Source: Bradyrhizobium sp. CCH5-F6 (lineage in GTDB: Bacteria > Pseudomonadota > Alphaproteobacteria > Rhizobiales > Xanthobacteraceae). Taken from it: a DNA stretch of 64,000 bases. A program made the translations under genes and the position numbers. Positions 27,382 to 36,781 of the stretch are shown here, one piece after another (the stretch's first letter is position 1; each line of letters begins with the position of its first letter). The notes under the pieces were generated by a model. It was given only the letters and a program-made list of their open reading frames with translations. It did no database searches and was not told the DNA's origin. The stretch spans positions 1-64,000 of the forward strand of contig NZ_LSIC01000083.1 of assembly GCF_001556045.1 (NCBI RefSeq). Direction: 5' to 3'.

Positions 27382-28761
27382 TTGGAACCCCGGAACTTCG
27401 GCGGGGATGCCGACCGTCCGCGGTCGGCAGGGGCACATACGGGGCGGGTGCTGGTCATCGGCCCCTATTTGCGAGTGCGCGCAGGTAATGCCGACGCGCA
27501 ATCGGAAAGCCATGTCCTGCGCGACGCGGAGGCCCGGCTCGACGAGGCCGCGGGCCTCGCGCGTGCGATCGATCTCGTCATTGCCGACGCCATCATCGCT
27601 CCGGTCGGCCAGATCCGGCCGGCGACCTATATCGGCAAGGGCAAGGTCGAGGAGATCTCCGGGCTGATCAAGAGTCTGGAGGTCGAGCTCGTGGTGATGG
27701 ATTGCGCGCTGTCGCCGATCCAGCAGCGCAACCTCGAGAAGGAATGGCAGGCCAAGGTGCTCGACCGCACCGGGCTCATTCTGGAGATCTTCGGCCGCCG
27801 CGCCAAGACCAGGGAGGGCTCGCTCCAGGTCGAGCTCGCGCATCTCAACTACCAGCGCTCGCGCCTGGTCCGCTCATGGACCCATCTCGAACGCCAGCGC
27901 GGCGGTTTCGGCTTCATGGGCGGTCCCGGCGAGACGCAGATCGAGGCGGACCGCCGCCTGATTCAGGAACGCATCTCCAAGCTCGAGAGCGAGCTGAAAA
28001 AGGTGCAGGCGACGCGGCGTCTGCATCGCGCCGGCCGCCAGCGCGTGCCGTACCGCGTCGTCGCACTGGTGGGCTACACCAACGCCGGCAAGTCGACGCT
28101 GTTCAACCGCCTGACGCGCGCCGACGTGCAGGCCGCCGACATGCTGTTCGCGACGCTCGACCCCACCTTGCGCGCGCTCACTTTGCCGCATGGCGGCAAG
28201 GCGATGCTGTCGGACACCGTCGGCTTCATCTCCAATCTTCCGACCCAGCTCGTCGCCGCCTTCCGTGCCACGCTGGAGGAGGTGCTGGAGGCGGACGTCA
28301 TCCTGCATGTCCGCGACATCTCCCATGAAGACGCCGAGGCGCAGCAGAGCGATGTCGACGCGGTGCTGCGCCAGCTCGGCATCAACCCCGATGACAGCGG
28401 CCGGATCATCGAAGTCTGGAACAAGATCGATCGCTTCGACGCCGAGCAGCGTGAAGAGCTTCTGAACATCGCTGCACGCAGGCCGGCAGATCATCCGGCG
28501 ATGCTGGTCTCGGCCGTATCAGGGGAGGGCATCGACGCACTGCTCGCCGCGATCGAGGAACGCCTCGCCGCCAAGCGCACCACGCTCGATCTCTCCATCG
28601 ACGCCTCGGACGGCGCCGGCATCAGCTGGCTGCACCGCAACGCCGAGGTGCTGTCGAAGGAGCTGCACGACGGTCGCTTCGACATGACGGTGCGGGTGGA
28701 CGAGACCAAGCGGGATATCGTGGTGAACAGGTTCGACGCCGTGCCGCATCACGCCACATAA
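27382..28761 (+). CDS. hflX: GTPase HflX
   Basis: 459 aa. The N-terminal HflX domain contains TYIGKGKVEEISGLIKSLE and DRTGLILEIFGRRAKTREG. The linker helix region has GGPGETQIEADRRLIQERI, followed by the G domain with G1 GYTNAGKSTLFNRL, G3 DTVGFISNLP and G4-like NKID. HflX binds the 50S subunit and splits stalled ribosomes under stress. The start is a TTG at 27382 with GAGAG upstream; later GTG codons are possible. Cotranscription with hfq is likely. Confidence 0.95.
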   Translation: MEPRNFGGDADRPRSAGAHTGRVLVIGPYLRVRAGNADAQSESHVLRDAEARLDEAAGLARAIDLVIADAIIAPVGQIRPATYIGKGKVEEISGLIKSLEVELVVMDCALSPIQQRNLEKEWQAKVLDRTGLILEIFGRRAKTREGSLQVELAHLNYQRSRLVRSWTHLERQRGGFGFMGGPGETQIEADRRLIQERISKLESELKKVQATRRLHRAGRQRVPYRVVALVGYTNAGKSTLFNRLTRADVQAADMLFATLDPTLRALTLPHGGKAMLSDTVGFISNLPTQLVAAFRATLEEVLEADVILHVRDISHEDAEAQQSDVDAVLRQLGINPDDSGRIIEVWNKIDRFDAEQREELLNIAARRPADHPAMLVSAVSGEGIDALLAAIEERLAAKRTTLDLSIDASDGAGISWLHRNAEVLSKELHDGRFDMTVRVDETKRDIVVNRFDAVPHHAT

Positions 28762-28785
28762 CCGGCGTGTACTGGCGAACGCCGG
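28762..28785. terminator. Hairpin between convergent hflX and mazG
   Basis: CCGGCGT and ACGCCGG form a perfect 7-bp stem directly after the hflX stop, with a ten-base loop. There is no T-tract. It can form on both strands and lies between two converging genes, so it may serve as a shared terminator. Confidence 0.4.
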
Positions 28786-28798
28786 GACGACAGCGGAG

Positions 28799-29653
28799 TT
28801 ACCGGCGCATGTCGTTGCCTCTCTCTGACGCCTTCGTCTCCTCACCCTTCGCCGCATTCCACAACGCATCCATCTCAGCCAGCGACGCGTCCTCCAGCGT
28901 GCGGCCCTGAGCCTGCAGCGCCCGCTCGATATAGGCGAAGCGACGCTCGAACTTCGCGTTGGTCGCGCGCAGTGCGGCTTCCGGATCGGCATCGACGTGG
29001 CGGGCGAGGTTGACGAGGGCGAACATCAGGTCGCCGGTTTCCTCGGTCAGCTCCTGCTTATCGTTGCGGTCAAGTGCGGCCTCGATCTCGTCGGCTTCCT
29101 CGCGGATCTTTTGCAAGACCGCGCGCGGGTCGTTCCAGTCGAAGCCGACGGTGGAAGCCTTGCGCTGGAGCTCCATGGCGCGGGTCAAAGCGGGTTGGCC
29201 GGCCTTGACGCCCGACAGCAGCGATTTGTGCGACGGGGCATCCTCCGGCGGCCGGCGCGCGGCGCGCTCGGCTTTTTCCTCGGCCTTGATGCGATCCCAG
29301 ACCTCCTTGACATGGGAGGAGGCGAGATTGCCGTTCTTGTCGGCGAAGACATGAGGATGGCGGCGGATCATCTTGCCGGTGATGCCCTCGACGACGTCAC
29401 CAAAGTCGAACGCGTTCTGCTCCGAGGCCATCTGGGCGTGGTACACGACCTGGAGCAGGAGATCGCCGAGCTCCTCGCGCAGATCGTCGAGATCGCCGCG
29501 GGCGATGGCGTCCACCACCTCATAGGCCTCTTCGATCGTGTAGGGCGCGATCGTCGCAAAATCCTGCTCGAGGTCCCAGGGGCAGCCGGTCACCGGCGTT
29601 CGCAGCGCTGCCATGATCTCGATCAGGCGGGAAATGTCGCGGGAAGGGGTCAT
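28799..29653 (-). CDS. mazG: Nucleoside triphosphate pyrophosphohydrolase MazG
   Basis: 284 aa with two MazG domains in tandem. The first has [22 protein letters not shown] (core CPWDLEQ) and the metal-binding EExxE in [16 protein letters not shown]. The second has [13 protein letters not shown] and [19 protein letters not shown]. The linker contains HPHVFADK. MazG hydrolyses NTPs to NMPs and pyrophosphate and limits mutagenic or alarmone nucleotides. The start at 29653 matches the family start ([16 protein letters not shown]); the longer upstream frame overlaps the queC promoter region. It diverges from queC. Confidence 0.95.
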   Translation of the reverse strand: MTPSRDISRLIEIMAALRTPVTGCPWDLEQDFATIAPYTIEEAYEVVDAIARGDLDDLREELGDLLLQVVYHAQMASEQNAFDFGDVVEGITGKMIRRHPHVFADKNGNLASSHVKEVWDRIKAEEKAERAARRPPEDAPSHKSLLSGVKAGQPALTRAMELQRKASTVGFDWNDPRAVLQKIREEADEIEAALDRNDKQELTEETGDLMFALVNLARHVDADPEAALRATNAKFERRFAYIERALQAQGRTLEDASLAEMDALWNAAKGEETKASERGNDMRR

Positions 29654-29779
29654 TGCGGGGCAGGCTCCTGGGTCGGCAACCTTATGCCAAAACCGGGCCG
29701 GCGGTCCCAGCCTGCTGCGGCGGAACAGTCCGATTTCCACCGATTGGCGAGCAGGTCGCGCAGTGCTAAAGCGCGCACC

Positions 29780-30493
29780 ATGAGTGACGCATTTTCCTCC
29801 GAGACCGCACTGGTGCTGTTCTCCGGCGGCCAGGATTCCACCACCTGCCTGGCCTGGGCGCTCAGCCGCTTTGGCCGCGTCGAGACGCTGGGGTTCGACT
29901 ACGGCCAACGCCACGCCATCGAGCTCGCCTGCCGCGAGCGGTTGTTCGACGGCATCAAGAGCCTGCATGCGGATTGGACCGCACGGCTCGGCGAGAGCCA
30001 CACGCTATCGATCCCGACGCTCGCGGCCGTCTCCGAGACGGCGCTGACACGCGACGTCGCGATCGCGATGGGGGCCGATGGCCTGCCCAATACGTTCGTG
30101 CCCGGCCGCAACCTCGTGTTCCTGACCTTCGCCGCGGCACTGGCCTATCGACGCGGGATCAGCCACATCGTCGGCGGCATGTGCGAGACCGACTATTCCG
30201 GCTATCCCGATTGCCGGGACGAGACCATCCGCGCCATGCAGGCCGCGCTCTCGCTCGGCATGGCCAGAAAGTTCGAGCTGCACACGCCCTTGATGTGGAT
30301 CGACAAGGCTGCGACCTGGAAACTCGCGCATGACCTCGGCGGCGAGGGGCTCGTCGATCTCATCCGCGAGCACTCGCACACCTGCTATCTCGGTGAACGC
30401 GGGGCGCAGCACGATTGGGGCCATGGCTGCGGCGAGTGCCCGGCGTGCACCCTGCGGGCGAAGGGGTGGGCGGAGTATGTGGCGCAAAGGTAG
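29780..30493 (+). CDS. queC: 7-cyano-7-deazaguanine synthase QueC
   Basis: 237 aa. The ATP-pyrophosphatase loop is [16 protein letters not shown] near residue 15, and the zinc site at the C-terminus is [10 protein letters not shown]. QueC converts 7-carboxy-7-deazaguanine to preQ0 in queuosine synthesis. The protein also carries [18 protein letters not shown] and [17 protein letters not shown], both family-typical. No other que gene is in the window. The ATG at 29780 gives the usual length. No preQ1 riboswitch is evident in the 126-base gap upstream. Confidence 0.97.
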   Translation: MSDAFSSETALVLFSGGQDSTTCLAWALSRFGRVETLGFDYGQRHAIELACRERLFDGIKSLHADWTARLGESHTLSIPTLAAVSETALTRDVAIAMGADGLPNTFVPGRNLVFLTFAAALAYRRGISHIVGGMCETDYSGYPDCRDETIRAMQAALSLGMARKFELHTPLMWIDKAATWKLAHDLGGEGLVDLIREHSHTCYLGERGAQHDWGHGCGECPACTLRAKGWAEYVAQR

Positions 30494-30499
30494 CGGCCG

Positions 30500-32875
30500 C
30501 TAGAAAGTGTGCTGCAGCTTCACCGAGAAATTTCGGCCCGTCTCCACCAGAGGGTTCGTGAAGCTCCGTGGATAGGAGCGGTTCACGAACGTCGAGGCGT
30601 CGACATAGGCCGTGTTGAAGATGTTTTCCAGGCCGAGGATCAGCTTGGTATCGCCGAGTTGCGGAGATACCAGTTTCCCCAGTTGAAGCGTGGCATATAG
30701 CTTGGGAATGGCGTAGCCCGAGGTCGTATACTCCTGCGCCGTGTCGATCCGGGTCTTGCTGGCAGCCCAATCCACCACACCCAGAATCGAGTAGCTGCCA
30801 CTCGGGTCAGCGTACTGAATCCCAACCCGCCCGCGATACGGTGCCAGAAACGGCAGCGGCTTGTCGGTCAGCGTGTTGGTGCCCCGCAGCTGGGCAAAAT
30901 TCGTGAACACGTTGACGGCCGGCGTGATCTGCCAGCGAGCCTCCAACTCCACGCCGGTGACCTCGGCCTTGCCGACGTTCTGCGACTGGGTATAGCCCCC
31001 GACGCCGTTGAGCGTCACTGCGACCGTTTGAAGGAAGTTCTCGTAGTGCGTATCGAACGCCGTAACCTTGAGCTCCGCGTTGGACGTGTGAAAGCGTGCT
31101 CCTCCTTCATACGTCACGCCGCTCTCGGGCTTCAGGCTCGGATTGGGAAGCTGGGTGGCCGTCACAGCGTACAGCTCGGAGTTCGTCGGCTGGCGGAACG
31201 AGGTCGCCACGTTGCCGAGCAGATCGACCGTGGGCAGGATGGCGTAGACAAAGCCAAGGCTCCCCGTTGGGGCCGTCTGATCGACGTTGGTATTGCTCGC
31301 ATAGACTGCCCGGACGTTTGCCGGAATGCTCGACGCGAGCGGTGAGGTCTCAGTGGTCGTGTTGAACCAGTCGAAACGGCCGCCCGCCGAAAGCGTCAGC
31401 GGCTGGATCGGCTTCCATTCGTGCAGGGCGAAGGCACCGATGTTGGACTGTGTCGTGTCAGGACCTTGCTTGGTGTACGGAGAGAACACGTCGCTTATCA
31501 CGGCCCCCGTCGTTCCATTGCGGGTGATGGTTTCGGAGGTCAACTCACTGCCCGGCCGTGCTTCCCGGAAGCCGTCAAGACCGACCGTCGTCTTGGTTGC
31601 ACCCCAAGGGCTGAGCCAGGGAATTTCGGCGAGCGAGCGTCCCCCGATCACCAGGGGGCCGATGACGTGGCTGGTGGATTTGACGGTTCTGGTGGTAATG
31701 CCGGCGGCGTTGATGGTGTTGTTGATCGTCGAGAGCTTCGTGTCGAAATAGTTGACGTAGAATGAGCTCTCGACGTGCTTCACCAGGCCGTCGAGTTCGC
31801 CCGAATAAGCGATGCGCGCCGAATGAACCTGATTGGGGTCCTGCCGGACCTGGAGATATGGCGCACCCGGCGCGCCGCCGACGCCGCCGGCTCGCCCATC
31901 GACCTCGCTGTAGGAGCGCAAGGAGAGCTCCAGCCTGTGTCCGATATCGGGCGTATAGCCGAGCTTGATATTGCCACCGATGCTCTGATAGTCGCTATTC
32001 GGCACCGTCCCGAGCGGAGTTCGATAGTCGCCGCCCCAGCGGCCGGCGAAGCCGCCGATGAAATCAAAGCCCTGTCCGGCGCCCTTGACCCAGTCGTAGG
32101 TGGAGACCGAATTGGCGACGCTTCCGTAGCCGGTCGACCAGCCGCCGCCCGTAAACCGGAATGGCCCCGACGTGTCGCCGGTGTACGACCGGGTCACGAC
32201 GTTGACCAGTCCGGTCAGCGCCTCGCTGCCATAGACGACGGAGCCTGGACCGCGGATCACTTCGACGCGCTCGACCTCGTCAGGTGCGAGATAATTGAGC
32301 TGCAGCGTATTGCGGCCACGGAAGCGATCGCCGTCGATGAACATCGGCGAGCGGAAGCTGTTCGAGGAGAAGCCTCGCAGGTAGATCTGACCACCGATGC
32401 CGCCGGAGCGGGCGATCGAGACGCCCGGGACCGAAGCGAGAATATCGAGAAGGCCGGTCGGCGAAGTCGCCTCGATCTGCGCGCGGTCAACAACCGTGAT
32501 GCTCTGCTCCGCAAGATGAGGAATTCCAGGTTGCGGCAGCCTGCCGCCCATGGGCTTCAGGGAATCGCTGTTCGTGCCTTCAGGAGCTGTTGCGACACCT
32601 TGCCCGCCTTGTGCCGGCTGGACAGCCTGTGACGGGGTTTGTCGCGCCGCGCGCGTTGCATTCTGCCGTGCCGTGCGACGAGGCTTCGACGGTTTTCCAG
32701 CCTCGACGGTCACCGCCGGCAGCACGGATTGTTGCGATGAACTACCCGCCGTCTGGGCTTCCGCGACTACGCTCGATGCCGTGGCCGCCACACAAGCAAG
32801 CCCTACACTCCATCTCCAAGTCGACGAAAAAAGTGAACTCCTCCCAAAGTCAAAAACGATCGTTCTCGAAAGCAT
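30500..32875 (-). CDS. TonB-dependent outer-membrane receptor
   Basis: 791 aa. A long N-terminal region with a signal peptide and a TonB box-like VLPAVTVEAG is followed by an Ala/Gln/Pro-rich linker. The plug domain reads ITVVDRAQIEATSPTGLLDI, SVPGVSIARSGGIGGQIYLRG and VERVEVIRGPGSVVYGSEAL. A 22-strand barrel ends in the typical final Phe (NFSVKLQHTF). Such receptors import iron chelates, haem, cobalamin or other metal complexes. It diverges from a FecBCD-like ABC importer, so the two probably form one uptake pathway. The ligand cannot be named; the nearby cobalt-type nitrile hydratase makes a metal other than iron worth considering. Confidence 0.92.
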   Translation of the reverse strand: MLSRTIVFDFGRSSLFSSTWRWSVGLACVAATASSVVAEAQTAGSSSQQSVLPAVTVEAGKPSKPRRTARQNATRAARQTPSQAVQPAQGGQGVATAPEGTNSDSLKPMGGRLPQPGIPHLAEQSITVVDRAQIEATSPTGLLDILASVPGVSIARSGGIGGQIYLRGFSSNSFRSPMFIDGDRFRGRNTLQLNYLAPDEVERVEVIRGPGSVVYGSEALTGLVNVVTRSYTGDTSGPFRFTGGGWSTGYGSVANSVSTYDWVKGAGQGFDFIGGFAGRWGGDYRTPLGTVPNSDYQSIGGNIKLGYTPDIGHRLELSLRSYSEVDGRAGGVGGAPGAPYLQVRQDPNQVHSARIAYSGELDGLVKHVESSFYVNYFDTKLSTINNTINAAGITTRTVKSTSHVIGPLVIGGRSLAEIPWLSPWGATKTTVGLDGFREARPGSELTSETITRNGTTGAVISDVFSPYTKQGPDTTQSNIGAFALHEWKPIQPLTLSAGGRFDWFNTTTETSPLASSIPANVRAVYASNTNVDQTAPTGSLGFVYAILPTVDLLGNVATSFRQPTNSELYAVTATQLPNPSLKPESGVTYEGGARFHTSNAELKVTAFDTHYENFLQTVAVTLNGVGGYTQSQNVGKAEVTGVELEARWQITPAVNVFTNFAQLRGTNTLTDKPLPFLAPYRGRVGIQYADPSGSYSILGVVDWAASKTRIDTAQEYTTSGYAIPKLYATLQLGKLVSPQLGDTKLILGLENIFNTAYVDASTFVNRSYPRSFTNPLVETGRNFSVKLQHTF

Positions 32876-33196
32876 CGACGATATCCCTCAGCATCCAGCC
32901 AGCCTCGGGCGTCTTATCGTGCCAAAATCACTTGTGCCATCTTCCGAAGTCGAGTTTCGAGAGATTCAAATTTCACTGGATGCTCTGCTCACCAATCAAG
33001 CGTTTGCTGCACGGGATTCGGCCACTCGTCGTCGCGATCGAACGACACTTCGTTCTTCGAACGATTCTAATCTCCGGCAGCCGCACCTCCGCGCACGACG
33101 CGCATTTTGCTTTTGAATCTTCCTTCCATTGGACTATGTAGCCGTATCATCAGCGCCGGGTAGACGATCCTCGGCGTCTCCGAGGTTCTGCATTTC
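32876..33196. promoter_or_regulatory. Divergent control region between receptor and importer
   Basis: 321 bases without a convincing gene, holding both promoters. The most regular element is TCGTTC-TTC-GAACGA at 33050-33064, with another TCGAACGA copy at 33037-33044. These may be operator sites for a shared repressor. The GC content is lower than in the flanking genes. I searched by eye for cobalamin riboswitch elements and did not find the conserved B12 box. Confidence 0.45.
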
Positions 33197-34294
33197 ATGC
33201 TGTCGCTGTTGCATTGGGTAAGACCATCACTGGGCTTGGCGACGATCCTTGTGATTGCGTTCGGGGAGCTCGGTTCTGCGAACGCGCTCGATCTGACCGA
33301 CCAGCGCAACCTCAAGCTCTCGTTCAGCCAGCTGCCGGAACGCCTGGTCATCATTCCGATCCCGGCTCCGTCGACGTTCATGACGATCGATGGCGGCGAC
33401 AGCAAGATCGTCGGCATGAACGATTACGCCGCACGCGCGATGCAGGAGGGGATTTTCGGAAAGCTTTTTCCGGGCTTCAGGAAGATCCAGACGGCGATAA
33501 CGACCGGCGGAGATGCATCGAACTTCGCCCCGAACGTAGAGGCAATCCTCGCATTGCGGCCCGATGCGATCTTCCAATGGGCCAACAACAACGAGGTCAT
33601 CGGACCATTGGACCGGACCGGGATTCCCGTCGTCGGCATGCGTGTGGGCTCGTTCGAGAACTATGTCGAGTACGTGAAGTTGATGGGGAAGATCGCGGGC
33701 AGGGAAGACCGCGCCAACGAACTCCTTCGAAAGCAGGAAGAGACTCGCCAGTGGCTGACGTCGCGGTTTGCCGATCTGTCGTCGACGCAGCGACCGCGCG
33801 TGCTCTATTTCAATCGCGCCACAAACACGCTGCGCGTCAGCGGCAAAGGAACGGCGCTGGATTTTGCCATTCAGCTGGCGGGCGGACAGAACGCGGTCGG
33901 CGGCACCGCTTCGATCAGCACCGTGACCATTGAACAGATCCTCGCGTGGAATCCGCAAGTCATCCTGCTTGGAAACTTCGATTCCGCGATGCCGTCCGAT
34001 CTGTATCGCGATCCGCGCTGGCAGGGCGTCGAGGCCGTTCAGGCACGCCGCGTGTACCGCGTCCCTCTCGGGGGCTATCGCTGGGATCCGCCAAGTCACG
34101 AGTCGGCCCTTGGGTGGCTCTGGCTGGCCGGTCTGCTGCATCCCGAACGTGTGCAGGAGAGCATTCGTGCCTCGGTGAAGAGCTGGTTCGGCTTTCTCTA
34201 CAATTACAGTCCCACCGATGAGGAGATAGACGGAATCCTGTTTCTCAAGGATAACGCCGGCTCGGCCGGCTACGAAGCTTATCGGGCTCATTGA
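33197..34294 (+). CDS. Periplasmic substrate-binding protein of a metal-chelate ABC importer
   Basis: 365 aa, BtuF/FecB-type binding-protein fold (Peripla_BP_2). A signal peptide (GLATILVIAFGELGSANA) is followed by LPERLVIIPIPAPS, the LRPDAIFQW strand, VEYVKLMGKIAGREDRANEL along the backbone helix, and VTIEQILAWNPQVILLGN in the C-lobe. There is no lipobox Cys, so the protein is probably soluble in the periplasm. It is the first gene of a three-gene transport operon; the permease ATG shares a base with its stop. The substrate is unknown; chelated iron, haem or another metal complex is possible. Confidence 0.88.
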   Translation: MLSLLHWVRPSLGLATILVIAFGELGSANALDLTDQRNLKLSFSQLPERLVIIPIPAPSTFMTIDGGDSKIVGMNDYAARAMQEGIFGKLFPGFRKIQTAITTGGDASNFAPNVEAILALRPDAIFQWANNNEVIGPLDRTGIPVVGMRVGSFENYVEYVKLMGKIAGREDRANELLRKQEETRQWLTSRFADLSSTQRPRVLYFNRATNTLRVSGKGTALDFAIQLAGGQNAVGGTASISTVTIEQILAWNPQVILLGNFDSAMPSDLYRDPRWQGVEAVQARRVYRVPLGGYRWDPPSHESALGWLWLAGLLHPERVQESIRASVKSWFGFLYNYSPTDEEIDGILFLKDNAGSAGYEAYRAH

Positions 34295-35352
34295 TGGGAA
34301 GCGCTATCTCCCGATCGGCGACGAGTCTCCCCTCGCGGGACGAAAGATCTTTCGTCCTGCTTTACGTTGCGCTCGCCGCGGGCCTGATCCTCGTCCTGCT
34401 GTGGTCGATAGCGTCGGGACGGTATCAGGTCCCGTTCGGCACTGTGGTGTCGATCATCTTGTCGCACCTGGTCGCAGTCAAGGCGACATGGACAACCACG
34501 GAAGCAGTCGTCGTCGAAACGGTGAGGCTGCCGCGCGTGCTCACTGCCGCCATCGCAGGCGCGGGCCTGTCGCTGTGCGGCGCAGTGCTTCAAGCGATCT
34601 TCCGCAATCCGCTGGTTGGTCCCCAGACAATCGGAGCCTCTTCCGGAGCTGCCCTCGGCGGCGTCATCGTCATCTTCCTCGTCGGGTTCGGCCCACTCGT
34701 CCAGATCGGTGCTTTTGGAGGAGCCGCCTTGGCGCTCGTCGCCGTGCTTGCGCTCCATCGCAGCGATAATCTCTCGCCGATCCTCACGCTCGTGCTCGCG
34801 GGCGTGGTCGTCAGCGCGTTCTGCACCGCTCTGGTCGGACTTGTGACCTATCTGGCCGATCCCGAGACGACGTTGCAAGTCATCGTGTTCTGGCTGCTGG
34901 GCAGCTTTGCGCCTTCGACCTGGCTGCACTGCGGCCTGATTGCGGTCTGCACCGCTGCCGCAGCCAGCGTACTCATCGGGATGAGGTGGCGGGTCAACGT
35001 CCTTTCGCTCGGAGATGAAGAGGCTCGAACCCTCGGCGTCAATCCGGGGCGTGATCGCTTGATCCTTCTGGCCGCGGCTTGTCTTGCGATCTCGTCCCAA
35101 GTTGCGGTCAGCGGAACGATCGGATGGGTCGGTCTCATCATTCCAAACCTTGCGCGCATATTCGTCGGGGCGGACAACCGTCAGCTGCTGCCGGTATCGA
35201 CATTCCTTGGCGCCATCTTCCTGGTTGCAGCGGACACGCTGGCGCGGTCGCTCACGCCGGCCGAGATTCCGGTCGGGATCATCACGGCGCTCATCGGGAC
35301 GCCGATCTTCGCGCTGCTCCTCCGGCGCACCACCAAGAGCGGCGCAGCATGA
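34294..35352 (+). CDS. FecCD-type ABC transporter permease
   Basis: 352 aa with about ten membrane helices, the BtuC/FecCD family. Recognisable pieces are RLPRVLTAAIAGAGLSLCGAV (read as two: RLPRVLTAAIAGAGLSL and GAVLQAIFRNPL), GPQTIGASSGAALGG, the coupling region SLGDEEARTLGVNPGRDRL and GWVGLIIPNLARIFVG. It forms the membrane channel with the ATPase encoded next, whose ATG overlaps the stop (ATGA). ATG at 34294 is preferred to a TTG one codon earlier. Confidence 0.93.
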   Translation: MGSAISRSATSLPSRDERSFVLLYVALAAGLILVLLWSIASGRYQVPFGTVVSIILSHLVAVKATWTTTEAVVVETVRLPRVLTAAIAGAGLSLCGAVLQAIFRNPLVGPQTIGASSGAALGGVIVIFLVGFGPLVQIGAFGGAALALVAVLALHRSDNLSPILTLVLAGVVVSAFCTALVGLVTYLADPETTLQVIVFWLLGSFAPSTWLHCGLIAVCTAAAASVLIGMRWRVNVLSLGDEEARTLGVNPGRDRLILLAAACLAISSQVAVSGTIGWVGLIIPNLARIFVGADNRQLLPVSTFLGAIFLVAADTLARSLTPAEIPVGIITALIGTPIFALLLRRTTKSGAA

Positions 35353-36128
35353 TCCGTATCGAGAATGCAGGCCACAGCTACGGATCCCAGCAATGGCTCT
35401 TTCGCGAGCTGTCCGTAACGTTTCCTTCGGCCGGGATCGCAGCGATCCTCGGACCCAATGGCTGCGGCAAGACGACCTTGCTGCGCGCGATCAGCCGAAC
35501 ATTGAGGCTCAAGGAAGGAATCATCGACATCGACGGCCATGTGGGTTTCGTACCGCAGGCATTGACGGCCGATCAGTCCTACAGTGCCGTCGACATGGTC
35601 CTGATGGGACGAAGCCGCTATCTCGGCAGGTTCAGCTCGCCGGGACGCAAGGACAGAGAACGTGCATATGAGTCTCTCGAGGAAGTCGGTCTGGTGGGGC
35701 TCGCGGAGCAGCGTTACGACCGACTGAGCGGGGGACAGCGGCAGCTCGTCCTGCTGGCCCGCGCACTGGCCAGCGACTGCAAGGTCCTTGTGCTGGATGA
35801 GCCAGCCTCGGCACTCGATATGGCCAATCAGGGCGTCGTTCTTAGACTGCTGCTGCGTCTCGCAAGCTCCTTCGGTCTGACCGTGCTGTTCACGACCCAT
35901 CACCCGGACCATGCAATCGGTATCGCCGATACGACCTTGCTGATGCAGCGGGATGGCACTCACATCTCCGGTCCGACCGAGAAGGTGCTGACGGAGAGCA
36001 ATCTCGCTCGGATGTATGGGGTCCCGGTGCGCCGCGTGGATGTCCATGCGGACGAGGAGACGGCCTCTGCGATCGTGCCGTTGCACGGCTTGCGGAGCAA
36101 GGCTCCGGGTCAGCCTCACACGCCCTGA
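35349..36128 (+). CDS. ATP-binding protein of the metal-chelate importer
   Basis: 259 aa ABC ATPase of the FecE/BtuD type. Walker A is GPNGCGKTTLLRAI, the Q-loop FVPQALTADQ, the signature LSGGQRQLVLLARAL, Walker B KVLVLDEPAS and the switch His in TTHHPDHAI. The gene is translationally coupled to the permease and closes the operon. Its stop is only three bases from the stop of a converging gene. Function follows the transporter as a whole. Confidence 0.93.
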   Translation: MIRIENAGHSYGSQQWLFRELSVTFPSAGIAAILGPNGCGKTTLLRAISRTLRLKEGIIDIDGHVGFVPQALTADQSYSAVDMVLMGRSRYLGRFSSPGRKDRERAYESLEEVGLVGLAEQRYDRLSGGQRQLVLLARALASDCKVLVLDEPASALDMANQGVVLRLLLRLASSFGLTVLFTTHHPDHAIGIADTTLLMQRDGTHISGPTEKVLTESNLARMYGVPVRRVDVHADEETASAIVPLHGLRSKAPGQPHTP

Positions 36129-36130
36129 GA

Positions 36131-36781
36131 TCAGCGGTCGGCGGAATCGGTTTGGGACGCAGCCTTTCGCTTCGCCCAAGGCAGAAAGCCGTCGAGGAAC
36201 TTCGTGGTGGCCGGCATGAAATTGCTGCCGTGATGATAGAATGGATCCAGTGTCGAGACGAGCAACCGCCCGGGCAGCGTGACACGATCCTCGTAAAGCA
36301 GCGCTCCGCCACTGTCGCGGCCCTCAGGATCGGCCGGCACGTCGATCAGCGCCCTAGCCCCTGGTGGCGGGGTCAATACGCCGTGGAAGTGCCATATCAT
36401 GCTTTCGAACGGCACCGCCTGAAACAGTTCATGGTCGGACGCCAGCAGGCGGTTCGGTGGATGCGCATTCTTGTCGAGCCACCACCAGAAGTTTGTCGGC
36501 CGCGCCGCCCAGGTGACGCCTGGCAGCCACGCGTCGGCGCGATTCTCGCCGAACACGAACAGCGTGTGCCCGGCTTTAGCAAAATGGATCAGGACATCGC
36601 GGTGGGCGCGAAGAACGTTCGGATTGATGCGATCCGGCACGATCAGGAAAGTGACGCCGGCCAAGGCATCCGTCGTGAGCTCAGGAGCGTAGATGATCTT
36701 GTCGAACAGCTCTCGATAGCGCCGGCCGTGAATGGCCGCGTGGTGATAAAACGTGCCGCCGTCGAGGATCGCCAGGCTCAT
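36131..36781 (-). CDS. Unknown protein, amidotransferase-like fold, copy 2
   Basis: 216 aa of unknown function. Strand-helix alternation (AGVTFLIVPDRINPNVLRAH, then VLIHFAKAGHTLFVFGENRA) looks like a class I glutamine-amidotransferase or ThuA-like flavodoxin fold, but no catalytic Cys-His-Glu triad is evident. Later parts are HELFQAVPFESMIWHFHGVL, and PGRLLVSTLDPFYHHGSNF near the end. It is rich in Trp and His. Its ATG overlaps the stop of the upstream gene, which shows the same order of elements. The three-gene unit converges on the ABC importer. The function cannot be named. Confidence 0.65.
   Translation of the reverse strand: MSLAILDGGTFYHHAAIHGRRYRELFDKIIYAPELTTDALAGVTFLIVPDRINPNVLRAHRDVLIHFAKAGHTLFVFGENRADAWLPGVTWAARPTNFWWWLDKNAHPPNRLLASDHELFQAVPFESMIWHFHGVLTPPPGARALIDVPADPEGRDSGGALLYEDRVTLPGRLLVSTLDPFYHHGSNFMPATTKFLDGFLPWAKRKAASQTDSADR

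Noticed and set aside
32876..33196. Cobalamin riboswitch before the TonB receptor or importer
   Set aside because: I read both strands for the B12 box and adjacent conserved blocks and found only scattered partial matches.
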